A stretch of 64,000 bases of DNA from CAVZTX01 sp963778375 (GCA_963778375.1 CAVZTX010000027.1:286515-350514), one strand, 5' to 3'; shown: positions 8,587-17,655, counted from the first letter of the stretch. Notes: generated by a model from the letters alone, not told the origin. Numbers and translations are program-made.

Positions 8587-9219
8587 TCAACGGTACGCAA
8601 GCAGATGCTGGATCAGGAGCTGCTCCAGCCAGTTTTCGTAGTGTTCGGCTTCCCAGCCACATTCTATGACAAGCATGCGGTAAAGATCGTAGCCTGTCAG
8701 CGACCAGAGGATATCAATAGCTTCTTCAGGTGAAAGATTATGGCGTAGTCTCCCCATTTCGTGCAGGTCGGTAATCAAATAACTCTGCCTCTGGTGCCGT
8801 CTCGCCTCGATCCGCCGTGCCAGATCTGCCAGTTCGGGGTCCACAACGCCAGCCGTGCGCAGCAGTTCAAACTCTGTGCGAAGTGATTCATACACACGTC
8901 GAATGATCAGTACGACCAGTTTTACCCTCTGCTCTGGCTCCTGGCCTGTACGAAGCTGACTAAGGAGATCCTGAATAGGAGCATCAAAAGCATCAGGATT
9001 CACGAGGTTGGCAAGGATTTCACGTTTGGACCCAACAACGGCTGCAACCGTTTTCGGCGAGACTTCAGCGGCCGCGGCAATTGCCTCCATCGTCATGCCC
9101 ACGTAGCCCTGGGTTGTGAGTAATTCACGTGCTACAGCCAGAATGCGTTGCCGCGTCTCTTCAGCCTGGCGCTGCCGCATCGGCGAACGATAAGGACGTT
9201 TGCTTTCCTGATGTTGCAC
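8587..9219 (-). CDS. TetR/AcrR family transcriptional regulator
   Basis: 210 residues. The N-terminal HTH is clear: ETRQRILAVARELLTTQGY, then MTMEAIAAAAEVSPKTVAA and the following KREIL. The C-terminal ligand domain is divergent, as usual. First gene of a two-gene unit with the DUF998 membrane protein. A 24-base inverted repeat sits 39 bases upstream and is a likely self-operator. Confidence 0.85.
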   Translation of the reverse strand: MQHQESKRPYRSPMRQRQAEETRQRILAVARELLTTQGYVGMTMEAIAAAAEVSPKTVAAVVGSKREILANLVNPDAFDAPIQDLLSQLRTGQEPEQRVKLVVLIIRRVYESLRTEFELLRTAGVVDPELADLARRIEARRHQRQSYLITDLHEMGRLRHNLSPEEAIDILWSLTGYDLYRMLVIECGWEAEHYENWLEQLLIQHLLAYR

Positions 9220-9257
9220 TGGATATCTTCATGCAAATACCATAGCACATTGATCTA

Positions 9258-9281
9258 TTGGATAGTCAATATGCTAACCAA
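9258..9281. promoter_or_regulatory. Candidate TetR operator
   Basis: Inverted repeat TTGGnTAG-N8-CTAnCCAA, 39 bases upstream of the tetR start on its strand. Size and symmetry fit TetR-family dimers. Inference; no footprint data. Confidence 0.5.
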
Positions 9282-9342
9282 TATGCAACCCGTTCCTTGC
9301 AAAGCAGAATCAGCCGAGCGCTAGCAGTAAGTAAGCGGAAGA

Positions 9343-9522
9343 ATGTCGAGCGAGCAGGAAAAGGTTCCACCCGAAAGAGCCATCATTACCCTACGTAATC
9401 GCCGGTTCACACTCCTCATAAGTGGTGTTGGTGGCCTCTACTGGTTAGTCCCCGCCGCCATCTTCTCATTTATCAAAGCAATTCTCGATGCCTGGGTCCT
9501 GCTCGTCGAGATCAACCGTTAG
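9343..9522 (+). CDS. Small single-pass membrane protein (59 residues)
   Basis: ATG 9343 to TAG 9520-9522, protein MSSEQEKVPPERAIITLRNR onward. A charged N-terminus is followed by one long hydrophobic stretch (LLISGVGGLYWLVPAAIFSF) and a short amphipathic end. The upstream signal CGGAAG is weak. Its size and hydrophobic pattern favour a real small envelope peptide, but I do not recognise a family. Confidence 0.45.
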   Translation: MSSEQEKVPPERAIITLRNRRFTLLISGVGGLYWLVPAAIFSFIKAILDAWVLLVEINR

Positions 9523-9658
9523 GAACAGCTTTTTAGAAATTGCACAGTATCAATTGCATGGCAAGTAGGCTCTCCATTTTGTTTTCGTATATGTTATAGT
9601 GTAAGAAAGTATGAATAACCTGAGTAAGAAGCTCTTGAACCAGTGGGAGGCCAAAACA

Positions 9659-9979
9659 ATGCGGCTAGAAGATTACTTTGACTTTTTTGATAAGAACGAC
9701 ATTAGAATTAAGGGTACGAGGATTGGTATTGAAACGGTGCTCTACGATTTTATCCATCGGTCGCGTTCTCCTGAGGAGATTATCAGTACCTATCCCTCAC
9801 TGAGTCTAGAGCAGGTTTATGCGACCATCTTGTATTATCTGCACAATCAAGAAATGGTCTCAAAATACCTGTCTGATTGGATGGAATGGGGAAGGGAGAT
9901 GCGCAAGCAACAAGCTGCCCATCCTTCTGCTGAAATTCAAAGACTGCGCAAGATCAAAGCAGAAAGACTGGCTGGCTAA
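9659..9979 (+). CDS. Orphan DUF433 family protein
   Basis: 106 residues from ATG 9659, chosen because GGGAGG stands nine bases upstream; an upstream ATG at 9611 lacks such a signal. DUF433 pattern: IRIKGTRIGIETVLYDFIHR and LSLEQVYATILYYLHNQEMV. There is no DUF5615 toxin next to it, unlike the pair at 2226-2887; the C-terminus instead has a basic extension ending QRLRKIKAERLAG. It may act as a stand-alone regulator, or its partner may have been lost. The MFS gene starts 16 bases after its stop. Confidence 0.75.
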   Translation: MRLEDYFDFFDKNDIRIKGTRIGIETVLYDFIHRSRSPEEIISTYPSLSLEQVYATILYYLHNQEMVSKYLSDWMEWGREMRKQQAAHPSAEIQRLRKIKAERLAG

Positions 9980-9995
9980 AAGGAATGCGTCCATC

Positions 9996-11376
9996 ATGGA
10001 AATCATCGACAACCCCGGTTCCGGTGAAGTTACCATTACGCCTCCCAAAACCGCAACCCACCGACGCCTCTCCCTCTTCGAACAGATCAACATAAACGTC
10101 TTCTGGATGGCAAACCAGTTTCACTGGAATGCGTTGCTCGCCGTCGTCATCCCCAGTATGGTGGCATATTATCTTGGTGACGCCAACAAGGACATAAATC
10201 TCACACTGGTCGTCGCATGGGGCACACTCGTCGCCTTCTTCGTCAATCCGTTGGTTGGAGCCATCTCCGATTACGCCACCTTCCGCATGGGACGCCGTCG
10301 TCCTTTCATGATTATCGGCACCGTCTTCAACATCATCGTGCTTGTAATCTTCGCCTTTTCCCCGTCCTGGTTCCCTGCCAGCGCTCTGCTCTTGACCTTT
10401 GCCATCCTCTTCCTCTTATTGCAGTTCACCAACAACCTGGCCAATTCCCCCTGGAGCGCCATCATCGCGGACAAAGTACCCCAGAATCAACGCGGCTTCA
10501 CCGCTGGCCTGAATGGCCTCTTTAACCTGCTTGGCACAGCAGCCGGATCAGTCGTAGCTGGCGTACTCGTCAGCAAAACCATTGACACGACACAAGCGGG
10601 CCACACCATTACCGTAAAGACGCCCTTAGCTATGTACAACAACGAGATTGTGCAGATATTCCTGCTGATTGCCGTTGTACAAATTCTCTTCGTCGTCTAT
10701 ACCATCCTCACCGTCAAAGAGGAGCCTCTTCCACCGCAGCAAAGTGCCAGCTTCCAGATCGGACCATTCCTCAAAAGATTCTTCTTCAAACCCTCGCGCT
10801 ACCCCGACCTCTCCTGGGTATTGCTGGCTCGCCTGCTTGTGATGATGGGCATCTGGAGCGTTTTCTACTTCCTCCAGTACTATGCCGATGATGTGCTGCA
10901 CGTCACCGGTGAAAAGTTCATTGGTGGCCTCTTCCTACCTATCCTCCTGGTCGCAGCTCTGCCTACCTCTATACTCGCCGGATGGGCATCAGATCACTGG
11001 GGACGCAAAGGCCTGGTCTACATTTCCGGCGCAATGATGACAGTCGTCTGCCTGATCTTCATTCTTTTCCAGAATCCAACCGCCGCGCTGATCAACGCGG
11101 TATTCTTCGGCATCGGCTACGGAGCTTACACCAGCGTAGACTGGGCGCTCGCCACCGACGCCTTGCCCCCAACCGATGAAGCGGGCAAATTCATGGGCAT
11201 CTGGTCGGCAATGGGCATCCTGCCACAGGTGGTCGGTATCGCCATCGCCGGAGTAATCTTGCAACTCCTGCGCCACCTCCCCAACAATTTCGGCTATACA
11301 GTCGCTGTTTATCGTGACGATTGTGTATTTCGGCCTGGGAACGTTGGTGATTCGGCAGGTGAGAGGCGTGAAATAA
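9996..11376 (+). CDS. MFS transporter (frameshift near the C-terminus)
   Basis: About 460 residues and 12 predicted helices. Start ATG 9996 (MEIIDNPGSGEVTI), 16 bases after the DUF433 stop. The loop between helices 2 and 3 is SDYATFRMGRRRPFMIIG, the RRRP variant seen in GPH/SLC45-like sugar transporters; the second half has SDHWGRKGLVYISG. Substrate unclear. An extra G at about 11304 shifts the last 24 codons; removing it restores LFIVTIVYFGLGTLVIRQV and a stop at 11374-11376. Probably a sequencing error. It converges with the MutS-type gene. Confidence 0.8.
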
Positions 11377-11391
11377 GGAAATGGCTTTTCA

Positions 11392-13293
11392 TCATTCTTC
11401 CACCCCAAAATCCTCAACCGGCAACCCCTCCATCCGCATGATCTTCAACGCATTCGTCGTCGGACAAGGGCCAGGACGCAGGATATAATCGAATACCATT
11501 TCCCCATTCACCACATCTTCCTGAAAGTGATAATTCTGAATCTCTAGAAGCGTATCGGCAAGCTTAACCAATTCCAGGTCATGTGTCGAAATCACGCCTA
11601 CACAGTTTCGCCCAACCAGCGCCTTGATATAAGAACGGCTGCCAATGCGTCGTTCTCGATTGTTCGTACCCCGAAAGATTTCATCGATCAGGAAGAACAC
11701 TGGGAAACTATCAGTCCTTTCCACCTCCGTTAACAATGCTTTCAGACGCCTTACCTCCGCATAAAAGTAGGAATAGCCTTCAACTACCGAATCGCTGATC
11801 TTCATACTGGTAAATACGCGAAACAAAGATGTCTGCAAACGGCTGGCATTCACAGGACCACCCGCATACGCAAGGCAAAGATTAATACCCAACGTCCTCA
11901 AAAATGTACTCTTCCCCGACATATTTGAACCTGTAACAATCACGACCTCTCCCATTTCATCCACGGCAAAATCATTCACAACCTTGCTCTGTTCCGCAAT
12001 GAGCGGATGCCCAATGGCGCTGGCACGCAACAGAATAGCACAATCTTCATCTCCCTCCGCCACACCTGGCAGGACTTCTGGCATCACATAATCAAGGTTC
12101 AGATAGGCAAAAGTTGCCAGCGAGCAAAGAGCTTCAAGCTGGAACCATGTCTCCAGCCAGACTGGTAAAAGACCGGCCACTTGCTCTCTATACTGACTGA
12201 AGCGATACGCCACATAGAAATCCCACGGCACAATCGCGTTGACCACCACCCACAGTAGCTGATTCTTTTCCAGCGTTGCCGCGTAAGCAATATGTCCAAT
12301 TCGTCTGAGTAAACCGGAAGGGCTATGCTCACGATCTCGGAAAAATGGCTCGCACAACTTTTTCAGACGTAGATGCTTTCCATATGGATAGGTTTCCAGG
12401 TACTCAAAAATGGTGCTCAGTTGGACAAACGCGTCTCGTAGATAGTAGGCATCTTCAAACAGATCACCCCTCGCTTTTCTCTTCCCAAAGAAAAATCCAA
12501 TCGAGAGCAGCAGAGAAATCACCCAGAACTGCGGAATGAGTGCAAAAAAATTCAGAACAAAGAGCAGAATAGTCAGACCTGAGAGAGCGGAAGCTATCAA
12601 TAACAACGAGCGCAGCGATTGAGATGAAACTTGCTGCTGGCCGAGCCACCCAAGCAACTTCTTCCCCTCCCATTGCTCAGCAACATTTCTCGAAGCGAGG
12701 ATAGATTTCATGAGCAGTTTGTCACGAAAAAGGGCCAGGGGAGTAAGTTCCTGAACAAGCGCCTGTCGCTCGCGAATTGCCTGCATATCGGGCGTCGTTT
12801 GTAATAACCACTCCTGTAATCGTTGGGTGCCTTCCCGTGAGACAGCCGTATTGAGCAGCCGGTGCAGCGAACGTTCGCCCGTAATATCGAGATCGCTTGC
12901 AAATGGATGATCCGCTTCGGGTTCTTTCGCGTGTACCGCCGGAATAGCTTCCCAATCCAACTGCATTCGAGCTATATGCGTCGATTGTATCCGCAGCCAG
13001 ACTTTGTGGCGCGTAATGCTTCTCTCAATCTTGCGATGATAATAAGCAACAACGTTAAATACAACCAGCGTGAGCACAACCATGACCAGCCCTGACCACC
13101 ATCCCACCAGGAAAAAAGCAACGACGCTTAGCGCAAACCCAGCAACAAAAATCGCCACTCGCACCCACGAATAACGATTACTGCGACCTTCTAAAAGTTC
13201 CAGCCGTCGTTTCAAACGCCCTATTTGCCGTTCGATCGCTTGTAATCGTGCCTGTTTCTTACTCACACTTTGTGGTCCTTTAAGTTCAGCCAT
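11392..13293 (-). CDS. Membrane-anchored MutS-family ATPase
   Basis: 633 residues from ATG 13293 (an upstream TTG is possible). N-terminus: coiled-coil stretch, then two membrane helices near residues 45-85 (VAIFVAGFALSVVAFFLVGWW and the following hydrophobic stretch). Middle: MutS core-like helices (RSLHRLLNTAVSREGTQRL). C-terminus: ABC-type MutS ATPase with Walker A TGSNMSGKSTFLRT, Walker B FFLIDEIFRGTNNRER and switch histidine ISTHDLEL. It lacks the mismatch-binding domains I-II of MutS1 and the Smr domain of MutS2, so classical mismatch repair is unlikely. Substrate unknown. A strong hairpin lies just upstream of the start. Confidence 0.8.
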   Translation of the reverse strand: MAELKGPQSVSKKQARLQAIERQIGRLKRRLELLEGRSNRYSWVRVAIFVAGFALSVVAFFLVGWWSGLVMVVLTLVVFNVVAYYHRKIERSITRHKVWLRIQSTHIARMQLDWEAIPAVHAKEPEADHPFASDLDITGERSLHRLLNTAVSREGTQRLQEWLLQTTPDMQAIRERQALVQELTPLALFRDKLLMKSILASRNVAEQWEGKKLLGWLGQQQVSSQSLRSLLLIASALSGLTILLFVLNFFALIPQFWVISLLLSIGFFFGKRKARGDLFEDAYYLRDAFVQLSTIFEYLETYPYGKHLRLKKLCEPFFRDREHSPSGLLRRIGHIAYAATLEKNQLLWVVVNAIVPWDFYVAYRFSQYREQVAGLLPVWLETWFQLEALCSLATFAYLNLDYVMPEVLPGVAEGDEDCAILLRASAIGHPLIAEQSKVVNDFAVDEMGEVVIVTGSNMSGKSTFLRTLGINLCLAYAGGPVNASRLQTSLFRVFTSMKISDSVVEGYSYFYAEVRRLKALLTEVERTDSFPVFFLIDEIFRGTNNRERRIGSRSYIKALVGRNCVGVISTHDLELVKLADTLLEIQNYHFQEDVVNGEMVFDYILRPGPCPTTNALKIMRMEGLPVEDFGVEE

Positions 13294-13305
13294 CAAAGGA
13301 TTAAA

Positions 13306-13354
13306 GGGCGCAATTGATTATGTCTTTCCAAAAGTGACACAATCAATTGCGCCC
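13306..13354. promoter_or_regulatory. 14-bp perfect inverted repeat just upstream of the MutS-type gene
   Basis: GGGCGCAATTGATT (13306-13319) and its exact complement AATCAATTGCGCCC (13341-13354), with a 21-base loop. On the minus strand it ends 12 bases before ATG 13293 and so would form a leader hairpin covering the region where a ribosome site is expected. There is no U-run, so it is not a simple terminator. It could be an operator or a translation-control stem. Confidence 0.6.
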
Positions 13355-13409
13355 ACATATTTTTTCAAATCTCAGTCATCACTACAAATCAAGGCCAAAG
13401 CCGTGTATA

Positions 13410-13470
13410 GTAGGGGCACCCCTTGCGGGTGCCCTGGTGGGATGCGCTTGCGGGTGCCCTGGTGGAGCGA
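13410..13470. repeat. GTAGGGGC-type palindromic repeat, one full and one partial copy
   Basis: GTAGGGGCACCCCTTGCGGGTGCCC at 13410-13434 folds into an 8-bp stem GGGCACCC/GGGTGCCC with a CTTGC loop. A second, partial copy (CTTGCGGGTGCCCTGGTGG) follows directly. Same family as the copies near 17.5, 26.9, 47 and 55 kb. Confidence 0.7.
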
Positions 13471-13500
13471 AGAGCGGCTTGCCTTCGCCCCATGATCCCT

Positions 13501-14427
13501 CTACTGAACCGACCCCTCGTAGATACCCATCACGGTACCAAGGAACTTCAGCGCCTCATCTTTTCTTCGCTGGAAGGAGTTGCGGCCAATAATCGAGCCG
13601 AACCCGCCACCATCACGAATCGCGCGTATCTCGTTGAAGAATTGATTATCGTCAGAGGAGAAATTGCCACCAGAAAAAATTACGATGCGACGGCCATCGA
13701 AAGCGCTCTGAACAACGTGATGTACACGTTCAGCCAGCGTCGATATCGGAATTTCATACTTCTGGTAGACCTTCTGCGCCTCACCCAGTTCCACCTTCGC
13801 GCTAGGTAGTTTCACCTTAATGATATCAGCCCCTAGTTGAGCAGCAATCTGAGCAGCATAAGCCACGACATCAATAGCGGTTTCACCCTCTTTACTTAAG
13901 CCACTGCCACGTGGATAGGACCAGACAACCACTGCTAATCCAGCCGCCTTTGCCTCCTCAGCAATCTCTCGCAACTCCTGATACAGTGTTGTGCGCTCGG
14001 CCGACCCCGGGTAAATCGTGAAGCCTACCGCCACGCATCCCAGACGCAATGCATCGCCCACGCCAGAGGTTACGGCTGAAATCGGATCTTTCTCATCCAG
14101 GAGTAGGTCATGGTTATTGCACTTCAGAATAAGGGGAATATCACCGATATACTCGGAGACACCCGCCTCCAGCATGCCTAACGGGGCAGCGTAAGCATTA
14201 CAGCCCGACTCTATCGCCAATTGGAAAAAATAGCGCGGATCATATCCAGCCGGATTTGGTGCAAAGCTGCGTGCCGGACCATGCTCAAAGCCCTGATCTA
14301 CCGGCAAAATTACCATCTTCCCGCTGCCCCCCAGGCGACCATGATTGAGCATACGAGCCAGATTTGTACGAACACCAGGGTTTTCACTATCATACCAGCT
14401 TAAAATTTCACGGATGCGCTCATTCAT
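13501..14427 (-). CDS. Class I fructose-bisphosphate aldolase (DhnA/FbaB type)
   Basis: 308 residues from ATG 14427 (AAAGGA eight bases upstream; the upstream GTG is poorer). DhnA-type TIM barrel: MVILPVDQGFEHGPARSF near the N-terminus, then SAERTTLYQELREIA, VVVWSYPRGSG and the Schiff-base lysine region ADIIKVKLPSAK, ending with a phosphate-binding GGGFGSIIGRNSFQR. Cleaves or forms fructose 1,6-bisphosphate in glycolysis/gluconeogenesis; related DeoC/aroA'-type aldolases share the fold. Single gene. Confidence 0.85.
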   Translation of the reverse strand: MNERIREILSWYDSENPGVRTNLARMLNHGRLGGSGKMVILPVDQGFEHGPARSFAPNPAGYDPRYFFQLAIESGCNAYAAPLGMLEAGVSEYIGDIPLILKCNNHDLLLDEKDPISAVTSGVGDALRLGCVAVGFTIYPGSAERTTLYQELREIAEEAKAAGLAVVVWSYPRGSGLSKEGETAIDVVAYAAQIAAQLGADIIKVKLPSAKVELGEAQKVYQKYEIPISTLAERVHHVVQSAFDGRRIVIFSGGNFSSDDNQFFNEIRAIRDGGGFGSIIGRNSFQRRKDEALKFLGTVMGIYEGSVQ

Positions 14428-14532
14428 CGTTTTGTTCCTTTTCACTCCTCATCAAGCGCCACTACTGATTACAAGCGGCGCGACTACTTGTATTGTATCA
14501 CACGAAATGGGATCCGAATGCCTCCAAATATG

Positions 14533-16596
14533 CTACCAGCGCTTGAGCAGGTGTGCCACTTTGCCACCTGGCGTCAACTCGTAACGAATACGATCGGGGT
14601 TGATATCCTCAAACTGTGAGGCATTCTCAGCCGCAACCACAGTATCGCGAGGATGAACCACCTGCCAGACTTGCGCGGCGGTATCTGGTTTCTGCATTCG
14701 GTAGACGAAGCGACGAGGAATCTTCGACTTTTTTGCTAAATTCTCTGCCCTACTAAAAGTCTCCTTCGCCTGCTGATCCTCCAGATAAGGATCAACCACC
14801 TCAAACATGCGCGGCGTTCGGCCCGCTGTGGACTTACGATCACCGACATACAGGAATACTACCGGTTTACCATCAGCATTACTAATCGCATTACGGATAA
14901 CTGCGTCATTGTGTTCATTCCCAGCCGTGAGCACAGCCAGAACAGAATCTGGCAGGCGACCTTCGACCCCCGTCGTGACAACCGGAATACGCCCCGTCCT
15001 CTTATAATGCAGCATGTAGTTGAGGTACGCTACTCCCATCCCCAGGCCCGCCACAGTGCCACCAAACACGGTCGCTAATGGCTTGGCGACTAGATTAGTT
15101 GACCACGCAGTCGCAACCAATACGGTAGTCAATATACCAAGCCAGAAATCAATACTATACCAGAGAGTACGTAGCCTCCCTCGCCCTCCACGATAGGCAG
15201 TAGCCAGAGCCATTACTTCATTCGACTCAATTCCCCCCCGAGATGCAAATTCAATTCCCTCTGGCTGCATATCACCGGCATTTAAAGTCGTTGGAGTGGG
15301 GAGTGCGCTACTAATCACATCTCCATACGGCGTTGTCACACCTGCATGATCGTGCTGCTCAGCCATTATGGGTAAGTGATTCGCAACCTCTCGCGCTGCT
15401 TTCCGCTCACGATAACGCACAATATCCAGCCCTAAGCACGTCAGGGTAAAGGCACCTAGCAAGCCAAAGGCATACATATCACCGAGGATATTAATATTTC
15501 CCTGCACAATTAGCAGCACTGCAATAGGAATACCGGTAGCGAGCGCAATCGAATAGTGAGGCGTGCCACGCGTCGTATTGCGTTTCAGGACAAATGCGGG
15601 AAAGAACTCCATGCGGGAAAGCGCTAAAAACACGTGATAGGCGCCGATAATCGCAGTATTGCTGGCAAACACCAGCAGCGCACTCGCGCTAATCGCCACC
15701 TCCGTCTGCAAGAATATACCTCCGAACTTTCCACCAAGCAGCGAAATAAGTTGAGCATTCTGGATGGAGTTAGCAGCGGCACTCGGCAGTAAAAGCGTCG
15801 AAAGCATGGTCAGCAGAGGACTTGTTAGACCAATCGTTAATACAACGAGCAAAAGTGCAATCCCCGCTACCCTCTTGCGCGGTGTTTTCATTACCGGCGA
15901 GAGTTGCGATATACTTTCCAGGCCGGAAAAGGCAAGAAAAGAGCTTGCAAATCCTACAAGTATAGAGACCGGCGCGAGAGTATGGTTCTCAAACATCTTA
16001 GGGAAAAGCGACAAGAAATACGAGAAGGAAATATGTGTGAAAACTGTTACAAGAATAGCAATATCACTTATAAACGCAATAACAGCTCCTACCAGGCTCA
16101 CCTTTGCACTTTCGCTGATGCCCACCCAATTAAGGATACCGAGCAGTACCAGAATACCAACCGTAATCCATAGCACCAATGGCCCTATTCCAGGAACAAC
16201 GACGCTAAAATAGAGGATCCCCGAAAGACAACTAATCGCAGCAGTTAAGAAGTAATCCACCAGGATAAACATACCACCCAAGGCTCCCACCCAGTGATTG
16301 ATGGCCTGCGCTGCAACCGTCACAACTCCCCCACCTTGTGGGAAGCGATGGGTCACTTCTGCATATTTCAGTGTGAGTAGCACGAACACCGACATCGTCA
16401 ATAACACAAAGAACCCTGCCAGGGTTGTTATTCCATGAGTCCCATAGAGGATACCAGGTGTGTAGTAGACAGAAGTACCAATATCCGCAAAGACAACTGC
16501 CCAGCAAAGGAGAGGTCCTAGCAAATTCTTACCGTTGCCATGCTCATCTCCCTGAGCAGTATTTGATGCTTTTTGTACCACCAATTCATGCGCCAT
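14533..16596 (-). CDS. APC-superfamily permease with C-terminal cytoplasmic USP-like domain
   Basis: 687 residues; ATG 16596 (MAHELVVQKAS) has AAGAG six bases upstream, with another ATG two codons before. About 12 helices begin with VVFADIGTSVYYTPGILYG, close to the APC/KUP unwound helix 1. After the helices comes a soluble 200-residue tail (DGKPVVFLYVGDRKSTAGRT) resembling the universal-stress-like domain seen on potassium and amino acid permeases. The ion or amino acid carried cannot be decided. I looked for a c-di-AMP riboswitch upstream, as found on some K+ carriers, and saw none. Confidence 0.75.
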   Translation of the reverse strand: MAHELVVQKASNTAQGDEHGNGKNLLGPLLCWAVVFADIGTSVYYTPGILYGTHGITTLAGFFVLLTMSVFVLLTLKYAEVTHRFPQGGGVVTVAAQAINHWVGALGGMFILVDYFLTAAISCLSGILYFSVVVPGIGPLVLWITVGILVLLGILNWVGISESAKVSLVGAVIAFISDIAILVTVFTHISFSYFLSLFPKMFENHTLAPVSILVGFASSFLAFSGLESISQLSPVMKTPRKRVAGIALLLVVLTIGLTSPLLTMLSTLLLPSAAANSIQNAQLISLLGGKFGGIFLQTEVAISASALLVFASNTAIIGAYHVFLALSRMEFFPAFVLKRNTTRGTPHYSIALATGIPIAVLLIVQGNINILGDMYAFGLLGAFTLTCLGLDIVRYRERKAAREVANHLPIMAEQHDHAGVTTPYGDVISSALPTPTTLNAGDMQPEGIEFASRGGIESNEVMALATAYRGGRGRLRTLWYSIDFWLGILTTVLVATAWSTNLVAKPLATVFGGTVAGLGMGVAYLNYMLHYKRTGRIPVVTTGVEGRLPDSVLAVLTAGNEHNDAVIRNAISNADGKPVVFLYVGDRKSTAGRTPRMFEVVDPYLEDQQAKETFSRAENLAKKSKIPRRFVYRMQKPDTAAQVWQVVHPRDTVVAAENASQFEDINPDRIRYELTPGGKVAHLLKRW

Positions 16597-16987
16597 AAAC
16601 ATCTCTTATCATGAAAGGTAAATAGTAAATTAGAAGGGATATTACTAAGAAGAACACGTCTGCTACCCCTCAGTAGTGTCAACGAAACCACTACATAAGT
16701 GTAGCATAGGCAGAATAAGACTAGCAAGCAATCGCCTTGGTAAAGACAAAAGTGCATACCCCTTTCATATACTGCTGCTGATCTAGCGTGAGAAGCGGAA
16801 ACATCTACTTCTAAATGCTTTACATGCAGTTGAAGCACGGCTATTGTTACTTCATACACATTGATACGTTTCTATACAAAGGTGCGAAGCGACTACGTTA
16901 ATTCTTCATAAGAGTAGAAACTCGTATACCCGCTGACAAAGGTTTTGTCAACGGGTATCCAGGAAAGCATACTATAAAGGAGAAACC
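16597..16987. other. Divergent intergenic region
   Basis: About 390 AT-richer bases between the permease and the coiled-coil protein gene. It should hold both promoters; I could not single out convincing -35/-10 pairs. The only clear structure is the palindrome at 16926-16958. Confidence 0.5.
16926..16958. promoter_or_regulatory. 33-bp near-perfect palindrome upstream of the coiled-coil protein gene
   Basis: ATACCCGCTGACAAA (16926-16940), loop GGT, then TTTGTCAACGGGTAT (16944-16958), with one mismatch. It ends about 30 bases before ATG 16988. Without a U-run it is not a standard terminator; an operator or 5' leader stem is more likely. Confidence 0.5.
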
Positions 16988-17497
16988 ATGAATACAAATG
17001 GTAATGGCTTTGAGCTTATTATGCAAGAGGTACTTAGCCAACAAAAACTTATGGACGAATTAGAAACAGAAAATCGTGAATTACGCCGCCAGCTCGCAGA
17101 ACTGCGCGAAGGCCGTGGCATCTTCGTAGAGATTCACGGTACACGATTTTCCTTGAATATGGAACCGGTTGTCGCTTCCTCTGATAGCACCCCAACACAA
17201 GAACTCGTTCCCGCTGTGGAGCAGCAACCCACAAGTACTATCGAGATACCCACAACTCCTATCCCTGAAGCATCGCTACCAGAGACAGAGGAGGTACAGG
17301 AAGAGGCACCTGAAGAAGGTTCGCTTTTACCCTCATCTTCGTTCCTGGAAGAAATGCTGCTCGATGAATTCTCTTCCGTCGCCACTAGCCCTATGGCCAT
17401 CTGGCCTGGTTCGGCTAAAAAATCGACACCCGCCAACGAAGAAGAGCAGAAAGCCTCCCTACGTCGTGAACTGGTCGATAGCTTCTTGCTAGAATAA
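16988..17497 (+). CDS. Hypothetical coiled-coil protein
   Basis: 169 residues, AAAGGAG upstream of ATG 16988. Residues about 10-45 form a coiled coil (LSQQKLMDELETENRELRRQ), followed by a short strand-rich part (GIFVEIHGTRFSLNMEPV) and an acidic, Pro/Glu/Ser-rich disordered tail. No enzyme motif. Its last codons (VDSFLLE plus stop) are repeated downstream at 17617-17643 beyond two palindromic repeats. I do not recognise a family. Confidence 0.65.
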   Translation: MNTNGNGFELIMQEVLSQQKLMDELETENRELRRQLAELREGRGIFVEIHGTRFSLNMEPVVASSDSTPTQELVPAVEQQPTSTIEIPTTPIPEASLPETEEVQEEAPEEGSLLPSSSFLEEMLLDEFSSVATSPMAIWPGSAKKSTPANEEEQKASLRRELVDSFLLE

Positions 17498-17523
17498 GCA
17501 GCCTGATCCCCGATTATCATCCC

Positions 17524-17601
17524 GTAGGGGCAGCGCCTTGTGCCTGCCCTCACGTAGGATCTGTACTATCGTCCGTAGGGGCAGCGCCTTGTGCCTGCCC
17601 T
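17524..17601. repeat. Two GTAGGGGC-type palindromic repeats
   Basis: Identical 27-base copies at 17524-17550 and 17575-17601: GTAGGGGCAGCGCCTTGTG then CCTGCCCT. Arms GGGCAG/CTGCCC around a CCTTG core. Each is followed by a similar AGGATCTG stretch, so a larger unit was duplicated. Confidence 0.8.
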
Positions 17602-17655
17602 CGCCAAGGATCTGCGGGTCGATAACTTCCTGCTAGAATAAGCCTACGTTCCCTA

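Noticed and set aside
11392..13296. DNA mismatch repair MutS1 or MutS2
   Set aside because: Mismatch-binding domains and the Smr domain are absent and membrane helices are present.
16597..16987. c-di-AMP (ydaO) riboswitch before the APC permease
   Set aside because: The gene resembles K+ carriers, so I looked for the conserved core, but found no matching sequence.
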